64,000 nucleotides of DNA from Halosimplex salinum (GTDB lineage Archaea; Halobacteriota; Halobacteria; Halobacteriales; Haloarculaceae), in the NCBI RefSeq assembly GCF_003730195.1, contig NZ_QWGG01000002.1, forward strand, positions 62,001 through 126,000, given 5' to 3'. Every line of letters starts with the position of its first letter. Positions within the stretch are counted from its first letter, which is position 1. A model generated the notes under the pieces. The model ran no database searches and was not told the DNA's origin. It saw only the letters and a program-made list of their open reading frames with translations. The position numbers and the translations under genes were made by a program. Shown in pieces: positions 1 to 8,011 of the stretch.

Positions 1-2
1 CG

Positions 3-683
3 TACATCGCCACGGAGCCGATGGACGCCCGAAATTTCGCGGACGGGTGGTGGGAGCGAGACACCTACGATCAGGCGCGAGCGATCCGGCGGGTGGGGGC
101 CGCGCTGGCGGCCCTCCACGCCCGCGAGTTCGACCGCCACGGCCACGTCGTCGGCGGCGGCGCGGACGGACTCGTCCTCGACGAGGGTAGCTGGACGGAC
201 GTGCTCGTCGACCTCGTCGACGCCCAGCACGAGCGAGCCGCGACCGACCGCTTCGAGCACTACGTCGACGAGGTCGCTGCGGCGGTCGAAGCCAACAGGG
301 ACCGACTCGGCGGGACGCCCGCGGCGCTGGTCCACGGCGACCCCGCCCATCCGAACCTCTTCGACGACGGCGCTCGCATCGGGTTCGTCGACTGGGAGCG
401 CGCCCACGTCGGCGACCCGGCCCGCGAACTCAACCGCGCCGAGAAGCAAATGGTCCACGACGACACCGATCGGATACGGACAGCCCTCCGCGAGGGGTAC
501 ACCGACCGCGCCGGCTCGCTCCCCGACGGCTTCGAGGCGCGAAAACCGGTCTACGACGCGGTCTGGCACCTCGTCAAACTGGGGTCGTTCGAGACGTGGG
601 TCGAGAAGACCGACGAGCACCCGGAGGAGGCCGCGGAGTCGGCCGCGGCGGAGATGGAGCGGCTCCTCGACGCCGTTCGATAG
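3..683 (+). CDS. APH/ChoK-type phosphotransferase, 5' end outside window
   Basis: The reading frame is open to the first base of the window, so the N-terminal part (the ATP-binding lobe) is missing; an internal ATG at 21 is unlikely to be the true start. The visible part carries the two catalytic signatures of aminoglycoside/choline/fructosamine kinase-like enzymes: the loop HGDPAHPN (catalytic Asp, metal-binding Asn) and, about 20 residues on, FVDWERA, equivalent to the metal-binding DWE. Such enzymes phosphorylate small hydroxyl or amino substrates with ATP in the cytoplasm. The substrate cannot be told from sequence. It converges on the next gene, with 11 bases between the two stops. Confidence 0.75.
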   Translation, partial: YIATEPMDARNFADGWWERDTYDQARAIRRVGAALAALHAREFDRHGHVVGGGADGLVLDEGSWTDVLVDLVDAQHERAATDRFEHYVDEVAAAVEANRDRLGGTPAALVHGDPAHPNLFDDGARIGFVDWERAHVGDPARELNRAEKQMVHDDTDRIRTALREGYTDRAGSLPDGFEARKPVYDAVWHLVKLGSFETWVEKTDEHPEEAAESAAAEMERLLDAVR

Positions 684-694
684 GCGAGGAGCGC

Positions 695-1594
695 CTACAG
701 CGACCGTAACTGCACCCGCCAGAACTCCCGGAACGCGTCCTCGAGCGCGGCTTCCGGGTCGCCGCTGGCGCTGACGGTCGACACCGTGTCGGCCACGTCC
801 GCGAACTCGTCGAGCACCGTGCGCTCGCCGACGACGATCAGTCGGTCGGTGTCGCTCTCAGCCAGCGCGACCCGGCACCGTTCGAGGTGGTTGTCGATCT
901 GTTCGTCGCGCAGGCGCTCGAAGCGGGCCTGCGAGTAGCCGCCCTTCGAGTGTTGACTCTTCAGTTGCGAGTCGAACCCCTGGTATGCGACCCGCTCGGC
1001 GCCGTCGTACTCGCCCATGGCGAACAGATCCGAGCGGACCAGGGCGAAGGTGAACGAGCCGGTCGGTTCGAACCAGGACCGCTCGAACGCGAAGGCGTCG
1101 TCCCACGTCGCGAAGGCCTCGGGTGGGTTCGGCACGGAGAGGCAGGCGTCCACGAGCGCGGCGTCGTCGGTGACGGCGAGACAGGGGGCGGCGCGGCCGA
1201 CGAGCGCCGCGCGGTCGCCGAACGCCTCCCTGACGGCCTCGGAGAGGTCGCGGCCGTCGGCGACGTAGGCGGTGAACGCCCCCTCCGGGTCGGTCTCGAC
1301 CGACTCCAGCCGGTCGATGACGGCCCGGAGACGACCGTCCTGGAGCGTCTCGGTGGCGGCAAAGGAGCGGTCGACGCCGTCCTGGTCGTCGCGGCGGCGC
1401 TCGACCTCGCCCTCGAGTTCGGCGATGCGGTCTTCGAGGCGGTTGACCCGCTGTTCGGCCTCCTGGCGGTCGCTGGCGGCGTCGGCCCGGCGCTCCTGTT
1501 CGGCCTCGAGCTGGCGCTCGCGGTGTTCGAGCTCCTCTTCCAGGTCCGCGATGCGCTCTTTCAATCGTGCGCGTCCGAGCAGCCGGTCCAGCAT
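695..1594 (-). CDS. Vms1/ANKZF1-type release factor homologue (VLRF1 family)
   Basis: About 299 residues. Residues 1-75 form a highly charged Glu/Arg-rich coiled coil; the rest is a globular domain related to eRF1 domain 2. The conserved catalytic-loop region reads SKGGYSQARFERLRDEQ at about residues 215-231, matching the Gly-Gly, Gln and Arg pattern of the VLRF1 family. Eukaryotic Vms1 cleaves peptidyl-tRNA on stalled 60S subunits during ribosome quality control; an archaeal homologue would be expected to release stalled nascent chains. The start is ATG at 1594; a GTG directly before it (1597) is possible. The gene stands alone and is tail-to-tail with the kinase fragment. Confidence 0.75.
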   Translation of the reverse strand: MLDRLLGRARLKERIADLEEELEHRERQLEAEQERRADAASDRQEAEQRVNRLEDRIAELEGEVERRRDDQDGVDRSFAATETLQDGRLRAVIDRLESVETDPEGAFTAYVADGRDLSEAVREAFGDRAALVGRAAPCLAVTDDAALVDACLSVPNPPEAFATWDDAFAFERSWFEPTGSFTFALVRSDLFAMGEYDGAERVAYQGFDSQLKSQHSKGGYSQARFERLRDEQIDNHLERCRVALAESDTDRLIVVGERTVLDEFADVADTVSTVSASGDPEAALEDAFREFWRVQLRSL

Positions 1595-1676
1595 CACCGG
1601 AAGGCCACGCCGTGTCGGGTTAAAACTACAGGTCTCTCCGGGAGTCTTCCCCGCCCCCGACCGTTCACGCCGACGC

Positions 1677-2111
1677 TCAGATCCCGGTCGGTCCGTCGAA
1701 CGTGCCGTCGCCGAACGGTCCGCCGTCGAACGGGTGGTCGGGGACGGCCGCGTCCATCGCCTCGTCGCTGGTCGGCGTGCCGGCCGCGACCGAGAGCAAC
1801 TGCTTCGCGCGCTCGGCCTTGGCGAGGAACACCTCGCGGAGCGCGGGCGGGTTGCGGATGCGCGTCTCCTCGACGAGTTCCTCGGGGACCGCGATGGTGT
1901 CCGCCGGGACGCGCTCGTCGCCGTAGACGGTGAAGTGTGTGTTCTCCAGTTTCATCACCAGCGGGAGGTCCGTGCGCTCGATTCCCTCCCCCGCGTACAA
2001 CTGCTCGTTGACCTGCTCGTGCTGGGTACGTGCGATCGCCGCCGCGTCGTCGTCCCGGGGTTCCACGTAGAGCCGCCCCAGGTAGTAGCCGCTGGAGAAC
2101 TGTTCGAACAT
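1677..2111 (-). CDS. Conserved haloarchaeal protein (DUF5802-like)
   Basis: A 144-residue soluble acidic protein beginning MFEQFSSGYYLGRLYVEP. I recognise this opening as a small haloarchaea-specific family, which I recall being named DUF5802; no function is known to me. No membrane segment, signal peptide or metal motif is seen. The C-terminal 30 residues are rich in Gly, Asp, Pro and Phe (PFDGGPFGDGTFDG) and are probably disordered. The start is the only ATG before the conserved opening. It lies 80 bases upstream of the release factor homologue on the same strand and is divergent from the DUF1405 gene. Confidence 0.65.
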   Translation of the reverse strand: MFEQFSSGYYLGRLYVEPRDDDAAAIARTQHEQVNEQLYAGEGIERTDLPLVMKLENTHFTVYGDERVPADTIAVPEELVEETRIRNPPALREVFLAKAERAKQLLSVAAGTPTSDEAMDAAVPDHPFDGGPFGDGTFDGPTGI

Positions 2112-2230
2112 TGCTGTGCGAGTGGATCACAACCACGGACGCTGATAAGCCTTCCCCGGTACCCTTATGCCGACCCGCATTCAGACCGCGCGACGCCGCC
2201 GCGCTGTCGGGTTGGGAGCCGCCCTCCGGG

Positions 2231-2290
2231 TCGCTGCAGGGACCGCGCTTCGAGTCGCCGCAGGAACCGCGCTTCGAGTCGCCGCTGCCC
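2231..2290 (+). repeat. 24-bp tandem repeat, 2.5 copies
   Basis: Two 24-base units (2231-2254 and 2255-2278) differ at two positions and are followed by a half unit. Each ends in accgcgcttcgag. The period equals eight codons, but the repeat lies in front of the chosen start of the DUF1405 gene and is probably non-coding spacer. Confidence 0.7.
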
Positions 2291-2332
2291 GGGTTCGACA
2301 TGGCTTTGTGTGCGGCCCCCTCCCCGTCTGGC

Positions 2333-3004
2333 ATGGACCGGTCGCTGGCCGGCGAGGGCCGGAGAGACGTGATCCCGCGGCGCTGGGCGCGCTACTACCT
2401 GGAGAACGCGCCCAGTCTCGTCTGGCTGATCTTCGCCAACGTCGCGGGCATCTTCGTCGGCTTCTTCTTCTACCTCTCCGTCGAGAGCCCCGCGCTCGCG
2501 GACGTGGACACGCTCCTGTGGCCGCTGTACATGGACTCGCCCGTCGCGACGCTGTTGATGGCGCTCGCGCTGGCGACGCTCCTTCCGAACCTCGGCCGCC
2601 GGCTCGACTCGGCACCGAGCAATCTGGTGCTCGCCTACCTGCACACGATAACGTTCGTCTGGCTGGTGGAGACGGGCATGTGGACGGCGCTGGCGCTCAA
2701 CCTCCACGTGGGTCTCTACTTCCCCGACCTCTGGCGGTACTTCGGCGTCCTCGTCACCCACGTCCTCTTTATCCCGGAGGCGTACCTCCTCCCGCATTTC
2801 GGCCACACCACCCGCGGCGCGCTGGGACTGGCGCTGGCGCTCGCGCTGTTCAACGACGTACTGGACTACGGGTTCGGCCTCCACCCGCCGCTCAGGTACG
2901 ACCCCGGCCCCGTCCTCGTCGCGGGGAGCGTCGCCACCTCCGTCCTCGCGGTGGGCCTGGCCGCCCACGCGTTCGGCCGTCTCCCGGCCGAACCGGCGGA
3001 GTGA
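2333..3004 (+). CDS. DUF1405 (YpjA-like) integral membrane protein
   Basis: A 223-residue polytopic membrane protein with about six hydrophobic segments. The opening ARYYLENAPSLVWLIFANV and the later WPLYMDSPVATLLMALALAT are typical of the DUF1405/YpjA family, whose role is unknown. The frame is open further upstream, including over the 24-bp repeat, so the start is a judgement: ATG at 2333 places the family core directly after a short charged N-terminus, and ATG at 2300 is the alternative. The conserved Asp, Tyr and Pro residues around YMDSP and LDYGFG look like functional membrane positions. Confidence 0.7.
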   Translation: MDRSLAGEGRRDVIPRRWARYYLENAPSLVWLIFANVAGIFVGFFFYLSVESPALADVDTLLWPLYMDSPVATLLMALALATLLPNLGRRLDSAPSNLVLAYLHTITFVWLVETGMWTALALNLHVGLYFPDLWRYFGVLVTHVLFIPEAYLLPHFGHTTRGALGLALALALFNDVLDYGFGLHPPLRYDPGPVLVAGSVATSVLAVGLAAHAFGRLPAEPAE

Positions 3005-3057
3005 CGGGCTCCCGACCGTGAGGTCACCGCAGACCGGCGTCGCGGCGGTGGGGTAGG

Positions 3058-3066
3058 CTTATACAC
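3058..3066 (+). promoter_or_regulatory. TATA box of the ArsR-type regulator gene
   Basis: The sequence cttatacac is centred 27 bases before the ATG at 3089, the spacing expected for a leaderless haloarchaeal transcript. Confidence 0.6.
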
Positions 3067-3088
3067 CTCGACCACGAACTTCAGGTGA

Positions 3089-3736
3089 ATGGACTCCGCC
3101 GAACTGCTCGACCTGCTGGGCAACGCCAACCGTCGGCGGATCCTCCGGTTGCTCGCGCACAAGCCCTGTTACGTCACCGAGATCAGCGAGTACATCGGCG
3201 TCAGTCCGAAGGCGGTCATCGACCACCTCGAACGGCTGGAGGACGCCGGCCTCGTCGAGAGCCACACCGACGACCAGCGCCGGAAGTACTTCCGCATCGC
3301 CCGCAACCTCCGCCTCGAAGTCACCGTCTCGCCCTACCAGTTCGGCACCAAGAGCGGCTACCCCGGCAGTTCCATCGACGTGGCCTCCTGCCGGCACATC
3401 TCGATCGACGCCGAGATTCAGGAGAGCCCCGACACGCGAGAACTCGCGGCGGAACTCGACCGCCTGCAGGACCTCGACCGGGAGCTCTCGCTGGCCCAGC
3501 GGTGGGTCCACGGCCGACTCGCCGAGGTGATGGAGGACCTCACCGACCAGTTCGAGGGCGAGGACGCTCGCCTCCTGGGCGACGTGGTTTCGGCGCTCGC
3601 GACCCGGTCGGGCACCGTCGAGGAGGTCAGCCGCCGCGTCGAGGCGCCGCCGGAAGTCGTCGAGGAGGCGCTGAACCGACTCGCCGAGGAGGACATCGCC
3701 GAGCGCGACGGCGACGAGTGGCAGTTGCCCGGCTGA
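3089..3736 (+). CDS. ArsR-type winged-helix transcriptional regulator
   Basis: 215 residues. Residues 1-75 form a winged helix-turn-helix: LLDLLGNANRRRILRLLAHK followed by the recognition region SEYIGVSPKAVIDHLERLE and a wing ending in RRKYFRIA. The middle has a small-ligand or dimerisation segment (ISIDAEIQES) and a coiled-coil stretch, and the C-terminus (about 160-212) looks like a second small winged helix (VSRRVEAPPEVVEEALNRLAEE). It should bind DNA in the cytoplasm; the ligand and targets are unknown. A clear TATA box and no Shine-Dalgarno sequence support a leaderless start at 3089. Confidence 0.8.
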   Translation: MDSAELLDLLGNANRRRILRLLAHKPCYVTEISEYIGVSPKAVIDHLERLEDAGLVESHTDDQRRKYFRIARNLRLEVTVSPYQFGTKSGYPGSSIDVASCRHISIDAEIQESPDTRELAAELDRLQDLDRELSLAQRWVHGRLAEVMEDLTDQFEGEDARLLGDVVSALATRSGTVEEVSRRVEAPPEVVEEALNRLAEEDIAERDGDEWQLPG

Positions 3737-3740
3737 CCCG

Positions 3741-4088
3741 TCACCCGACTTCGAGGCCGTACTGCCGCGCCGCGTCGTGTCGGAAGACGCTCCGCTCGAC
3801 GAGTTCCGGGACCAGCGCTTCGCCGTCGTCGCCACCGACCAACAGCGCCGCGGCGACGATCCCGCCACCGAGAAGGCCGAGCAACGGCGATTCGGTCAGC
3901 AACCCGTAGCCGACGCTCGTGAGCGCGACGGCGACGCCCACCGCCCACCGGAGGGACCGGCGCTTGCGGAGCTCTCGCTCGTGGGCCGCGACGACGGCCT
4001 CGCCGTCACCGGCGGGCACGGCGCGATACACCGGCCCGTCGTCGGTCTGGTAGCGCAGTACGTCGACCGTCGAGCCGTCCGGTTCCAT
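3741..4088 (-). CDS. Small membrane protein of unknown function
   Basis: 115 residues. The N-terminal half is soluble and acidic with a basic patch (HERELRKRRSLRW) just before two hydrophobic segments at about 47-85 that form a hairpin (WAVGVAVALTSVGYGLL and LLGLLGGGIVAAALLVG). The C-terminal tail is soluble. I do not recognise a named family. It lies 26 bases downstream of the next membrane protein gene on the same strand, so the two may be co-transcribed, and it converges on the ArsR gene with only four bases between the stops. Confidence 0.55.
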   Translation of the reverse strand: MEPDGSTVDVLRYQTDDGPVYRAVPAGDGEAVVAAHERELRKRRSLRWAVGVAVALTSVGYGLLTESPLLGLLGGGIVAAALLVGGDDGEALVPELVERSVFRHDAARQYGLEVG

Positions 4089-4114
4089 CGGTCAGCGCTG
4101 GTCGCGCCGGGTGA

Positions 4115-4762
4115 TTAAACGTCCCGGGTCAGCCCCGAGCGCAGGTCGCGGCCGAAGTAGTGGCCGATGACCGCGGCTGCGATACCCGTCGTGGCGCCGA
4201 GCGCGGCGGTCGGGCCGGCGCCCAGCGTCTCGACGATGGTCAGGGTGAGCACCCCCTGCATCGCGGTGGCGCCGACGGCGGCGGCCGCACCGGCCACCGC
4301 GACCGGGAGGTACCGGCGTTTCCCGCTCCCCAGCCCCAGGAGGAAGGCACCGGCAAAGAGGCCGATCAGGCTGGTGACCGACCCGATCAGCGGGACGGCG
4401 CTCCCGGCGAGCATTCCACCGACCACGAGCGCGAACGCGAGCAGGAACGAGCGGAGCGAGGGGAGGGCCGGCGAGAGCGACGGCCGGCTCAGCGACGGCG
4501 TCAGCCGCGATATCAGTCCCGGCCCGGACTGCGAACGCGATTCGACCGCCGGCTCCGCGGACTCCGTCGCTCCGCTCCCACCGCCCACGTCGCTGGTCAG
4601 CGCGTCCACGTCGACGCCGAGTTCGTCGTCGTCGAGACCGACATCTCCGCCGGCGCCGCCGCCGACGTCGCCGCCGACGTCGCCGCCGACATCGCCGCGG
4701 AAATCGTCGTCGAGGAGGTCCTCGGCGTCGTCGGACGCTCGTTCGTCCGTCCGCTCAGACAT
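4115..4762 (-). CDS. Membrane protein with disordered acidic N-terminus
   Basis: 215 residues. Residues 1-100 are low complexity: an Asp/Gly tract with repeated GGDVGGDV units, then a Ser/Pro-rich linker with SLSRPSLSPALPSL. Residues 105-200 contain about four hydrophobic, Gly/Ala-rich helices (GGMLAGSAVPLIG, LIGLFAGAFLLGLG), ending with a basic HYFGRDLRSG tail. No family could be assigned; it resembles haloarchaeal DUF456-like small polytopic proteins. The GGDV repeat comes from a short tandem DNA repeat at about 4630-4705 that could vary in copy number. Confidence 0.55.
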   Translation of the reverse strand: MSERTDERASDDAEDLLDDDFRGDVGGDVGGDVGGGAGGDVGLDDDELGVDVDALTSDVGGGSGATESAEPAVESRSQSGPGLISRLTPSLSRPSLSPALPSLRSFLLAFALVVGGMLAGSAVPLIGSVTSLIGLFAGAFLLGLGSGKRRYLPVAVAGAAAAVGATAMQGVLTLTIVETLGAGPTAALGATTGIAAAVIGHYFGRDLRSGLTRDV

Positions 4763-4919
4763 ATCTCACTCTCGGAGTCGAACCGTCATGTGGCTTTCCC
4801 TCCCGTCCTCGCGGCGGCGACACAACAGTGACGCACGGTCCGGGGCCGGTCCGTCGGGCCACCGTCCGCGTGCTTCCGGCGCCCACACGTTTTTGCGGCC
4901 GATCCGCGTACGCGTTCCC

Positions 4920-5768
4920 ATGACAGTCGAGCCGCAGTTGCCGGCGGACTGGACGGAGGGCTTCGTCGAGGTCGAGGACGGCGTGCGACTGCACTACGCG
5001 CGCACCGGCGGCGACGGCCCGCCGCTGGTCGTCGCTCACGGCGTCTTCGACGACGGGCTCTGTCGAACGCCGCTCGCCCGCGACCTCGAGGACGACTACG
5101 ACGTGATTCTGTACGACGCGCGCGGTCACGGCCAGTCCGACGCGCCGGAGTCGGGCTACGGCGCCGACGACCGCGCCGCGGACCTGATCGGCCTGCTCGA
5201 CGGCCTCGACGTCGAGGACCCGATCCTGTTCGGCCACTCGATGGGCGGTGACACGGTGCTCGCGACGGCCGCGAACTACCCCGACCGGCCGCGCGCGGTC
5301 GTCTCGGTCGATCCGGCGGGCCTCCTGCAGCACAACCGCGACAACCGGGACGGCGACGGCGTCGGCGAGGAGGAGATAGAGGGCGTCCGCCAGCAGGTCC
5401 TGTGGTGGCACGACCACTCGAAGGCGGAACTGCTGGAGGTCGACGACGAACTCGCCGGCCACGTCGAAGCGGGCGAGACGGAACTGGCGAGCCGGCTGGC
5501 CGACGCGCGCCTCCGAGTCAGCGCGAATATTACGGAAGTGTTCCGGGGCGGGTGGGCGGACCCCGAAGCGGTCTACCCGGACGTCGAGGCGCCGACGCTC
5601 GTCCTCCGCGCCGACGTGGACGAGGAAGCGAGAGAGCGCGACGGCGAGAGTGTCGCACTGATCGAGGACGGGCGGCTGGTCCACGTCGACGGCGCGGGCC
5701 ACTGCGTGTTCCGCGACGAGCGGGCGGTCGCGACCGAGGAGCTCCGGGCGTTTCTGGACGAGATCTGA
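4920..5768 (+). CDS. Alpha/beta hydrolase
   Basis: 282 residues with the full alpha/beta hydrolase pattern: oxyanion-hole region LVVAHGVFDDG (about 40-50), strand and turn YDARGHGQSD, nucleophile elbow GHSMGGD (Ser near 105), the acid in APTLVLRADVD (about 225-235) and the catalytic His in GAGHCVFRDE near the end. It is a cytoplasmic hydrolase of esterase or haloperoxidase type; the substrate is unknown. The frame is open far upstream, but ATG at 4920 sits 28 bases after a T-rich TATA-like stretch (about 4888-4896) and gives the normal family length. Confidence 0.85.
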   Translation: MTVEPQLPADWTEGFVEVEDGVRLHYARTGGDGPPLVVAHGVFDDGLCRTPLARDLEDDYDVILYDARGHGQSDAPESGYGADDRAADLIGLLDGLDVEDPILFGHSMGGDTVLATAANYPDRPRAVVSVDPAGLLQHNRDNRDGDGVGEEEIEGVRQQVLWWHDHSKAELLEVDDELAGHVEAGETELASRLADARLRVSANITEVFRGGWADPEAVYPDVEAPTLVLRADVDEEARERDGESVALIEDGRLVHVDGAGHCVFRDERAVATEELRAFLDEI

Positions 5769-5974
5769 GCGGGCGAGAGAGGGGGGCGAGCGGGCGGAAC
5801 TGGGGACGGCGACCGCGCTCTCCCTTGCCTGCTGTTGCAGGGTCGACACTGACGGGGGAGTCGGCCGAGGATCGGATCCGAGCGTCGTCGCTCCGCTCCG
5901 TCGGTCGAGACGGGGAGGAGTCGACGCGCCGTCGCACGGTCGCGACATTCGTGAGCCGTGCGGGTGAGCTTTCG

Positions 5975-6748
5975 ATGACCAGTCAACACACACAGCGAGG
6001 CGAACGGGAATCGTCGAAGGAGAGATCAGGCCGTTCGACCGGGAGAACAGACTCGGGACGAGGGAGGCGCGTCGCCGCGGGCGTCGCCGGCGGCGCCCTC
6101 CTCCTCTACGGTGTCGCCCGTCGGTCGGTCCGCGGGGTGGCCGCGGCCGTGGCCGGCGGCTGGCTCCTGAATCGGGCGATCCGCGGGAGGTCCTCCGGCG
6201 GCGGGTCCGCCGGCTGGACCGCCGCCGAGGAGCGACCCGCGAAGGGCGCGCCGCGCGACTCGCTCGACGTCCAGCGGTCGATGACCGTCGAGCGGCCGGC
6301 GGCGGAACTGTACGACCGGTGGCGCGACCCCGAGACACACGAGCAGATGTGGGCCCACTTCGCCGAGGTCGACCAGATCGGCGAGGACCGCCAGCACTGG
6401 GCCATCGCCGGTCCGCGCGGTATCTCCCTGGAGTGGGACGCGGAGGTCGTCGCCGCCGACCCGGGGGAGTTCCTGCGCTGGAAGTCCCTGCCGGGCGCGC
6501 AGGTGCCCAACGAGGGGTCGGTCCGCTTCCTCGAGCGCGGGGACGGCGAGGAGACGGAAGTGACGCTGCACCTCCGCTTCGACCCGCCGGGCGGGCGCGT
6601 CGCGACGACCGTGATTGACCGACTCGACTTGCTCCCGGACGCGGCCGCCGGCAAGGCGCTCCGCCGGTTCAAGAGCCTCGTCGAGACGGGCGAGACGCCG
6701 ACGCTCGAAGGGAACCCGTCGGCGCGCGGGCAGGGTGACCTGCTGTGA
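5975..6748 (+). CDS. SRPBCC-fold protein with N-terminal membrane anchor
   Basis: 257 residues. Residues 1-30 are Ser/Arg-rich; residues 32-65 contain two short hydrophobic helices (VAAGVAGGALLLYGVA and VRGVAAAVAGGWLLNRAI). Residues 95-245 form a START-like SRPBCC domain: VQRSMTVERPAAELYDRWRD opens it and WDAEVVAADPGEFLRWKSL is the central beta region. Such domains bind hydrophobic ligands. It shares four bases with the alcohol dehydrogenase gene downstream, so the two are translationally coupled. About 200 bases of non-coding DNA precede it, with no clear TATA box. Confidence 0.7.
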   Translation: MTSQHTQRGERESSKERSGRSTGRTDSGRGRRVAAGVAGGALLLYGVARRSVRGVAAAVAGGWLLNRAIRGRSSGGGSAGWTAAEERPAKGAPRDSLDVQRSMTVERPAAELYDRWRDPETHEQMWAHFAEVDQIGEDRQHWAIAGPRGISLEWDAEVVAADPGEFLRWKSLPGAQVPNEGSVRFLERGDGEETEVTLHLRFDPPGGRVATTVIDRLDLLPDAAAGKALRRFKSLVETGETPTLEGNPSARGQGDLL

Positions 6749-7959
6749 GCGACGCCACCAGCGGGACCGGTACGGAGGGGATCGGCGAGATGCGGGCGCT
6801 GTGCTGGCACGGGACGAACGACCTGCGGGTGGACTCCGTGCCGCGGCCGTCGCTCGTCAACCCGAACGACGCCGTCCTGCGGGTCACGGCGTCGACCGCC
6901 TGCGGTTCCGACCTGCACATCGTCGACGGCTACCTCCCGACGATGCGCGAGGGCGACGTGCTCGGCCACGAGTTCGTCGGCGAAGTCGCCGAGACCGGCG
7001 AAGGCGTCGAGGGCGTGGAAGCGGGCGAGCGCGTCGTCGTCCCCTCGTTCATCGGCTGTGGCGCCTGCGCCTACTGCCAGGACGACCTCTGGTCGCTGTG
7101 TGACAACACGAATCCCAACGCCGAGATGCAGGAACCGATCCTCGGCGACTCGACGGCGGGAATCTACGGCTACACGCACGCGTTCGGTGGCTACGCCGGT
7201 TCGCACGCCGAGTACATCCGCGTCCCCCACGCCGACGAGAACTGCTTCCAGGTGCCCGACGAACTCGACGACACGCAGGCCCTGTTCGTCTCCGACGCGT
7301 GGCCGACGGGGTACATGGGCGCGGACTTCTGTGACATCGAGGACGGCGACACCGTCGCGGTGTGGGGGTGTGGCGGCGTCGGCCTCATGGCCCAGCACAG
7401 CGCCGATCTCATGGGCGCCGAGCAGGTGATCGGGATCGACCGCTTCCCCGCGCGCCTGCACGCGGCCCGCGAGCACGCCGGCGCGGAGACCATCGACTAC
7501 ACCGAGGTCGACAGCGTCCTCGACAGGTTAGACGCGCTGACCGGCGGGCGCGGCCCCGACGCCTGTATCGACGCCGTCGGCATGGAGGCCCACGGGACCG
7601 GCGTCGCCCACGCCTACGACAGGGCGAAACAGCAGTTCGGCCTGCACACCGACCGCGGCGAGGCGCTCCGGCAGGCCATGGTCGCCTGCCGAAAGGGCGG
7701 CACCCTCTCGATCCTCGGCGTCTACGGCCTGATGGACAAGTTCCCCCTCGGTATCCTGATGAACAAGGGGATCACCGTCCGCACCGCCCAGCAGCACGGC
7801 CAGCGGTACGTCCCCGAACTGCTCGACTACGCCGTCGAGGGCGAGCTGGACCCCTCGTATCTGGCGACCCACGAGTTCTCGCTGGAGGACGGCCCGGAGG
7901 CCTACCGGATGTTCCGGGAGAAAGAGGACGGGATGATCCGGCCGGTGTTCCGCCCCTGA
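6745..7959 (+). CDS. Zinc-dependent alcohol dehydrogenase (MDR family)
   Basis: 404 residues, medium-chain dehydrogenase/reductase. The catalytic zinc ligands lie in STACGSDLH (Cys) and LGHEFVGEV (His, Glu). The usual four-cysteine structural-zinc loop is reduced to GCGACAYCQDDLWSLC, which still offers four cysteines. The NAD(P) site is VWGCGGVGLMAQ with acidic D in GIDRF, suggesting NAD. The length and the insert around 110-150 resemble glutathione-independent formaldehyde dehydrogenases. The start is a GTG that overlaps the previous stop. It probably oxidises an alcohol or aldehyde in the cytoplasm. Confidence 0.8.
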   Translation: MSDATSGTGTEGIGEMRALCWHGTNDLRVDSVPRPSLVNPNDAVLRVTASTACGSDLHIVDGYLPTMREGDVLGHEFVGEVAETGEGVEGVEAGERVVVPSFIGCGACAYCQDDLWSLCDNTNPNAEMQEPILGDSTAGIYGYTHAFGGYAGSHAEYIRVPHADENCFQVPDELDDTQALFVSDAWPTGYMGADFCDIEDGDTVAVWGCGGVGLMAQHSADLMGAEQVIGIDRFPARLHAAREHAGAETIDYTEVDSVLDRLDALTGGRGPDACIDAVGMEAHGTGVAHAYDRAKQQFGLHTDRGEALRQAMVACRKGGTLSILGVYGLMDKFPLGILMNKGITVRTAQQHGQRYVPELLDYAVEGELDPSYLATHEFSLEDGPEAYRMFREKEDGMIRPVFRP

Positions 7960-8011
7960 GTGGGGGCGGGAAACAAATGGGTTCAAGTCGGCGGCGGCGG
8001 TACGGCGGGAC

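Noticed and set aside
887-1933. Long plus-strand frame opposite the release factor homologue
   Set aside because: It mirrors a coding region with clear family motifs and has Arg/Val-rich shadow composition.
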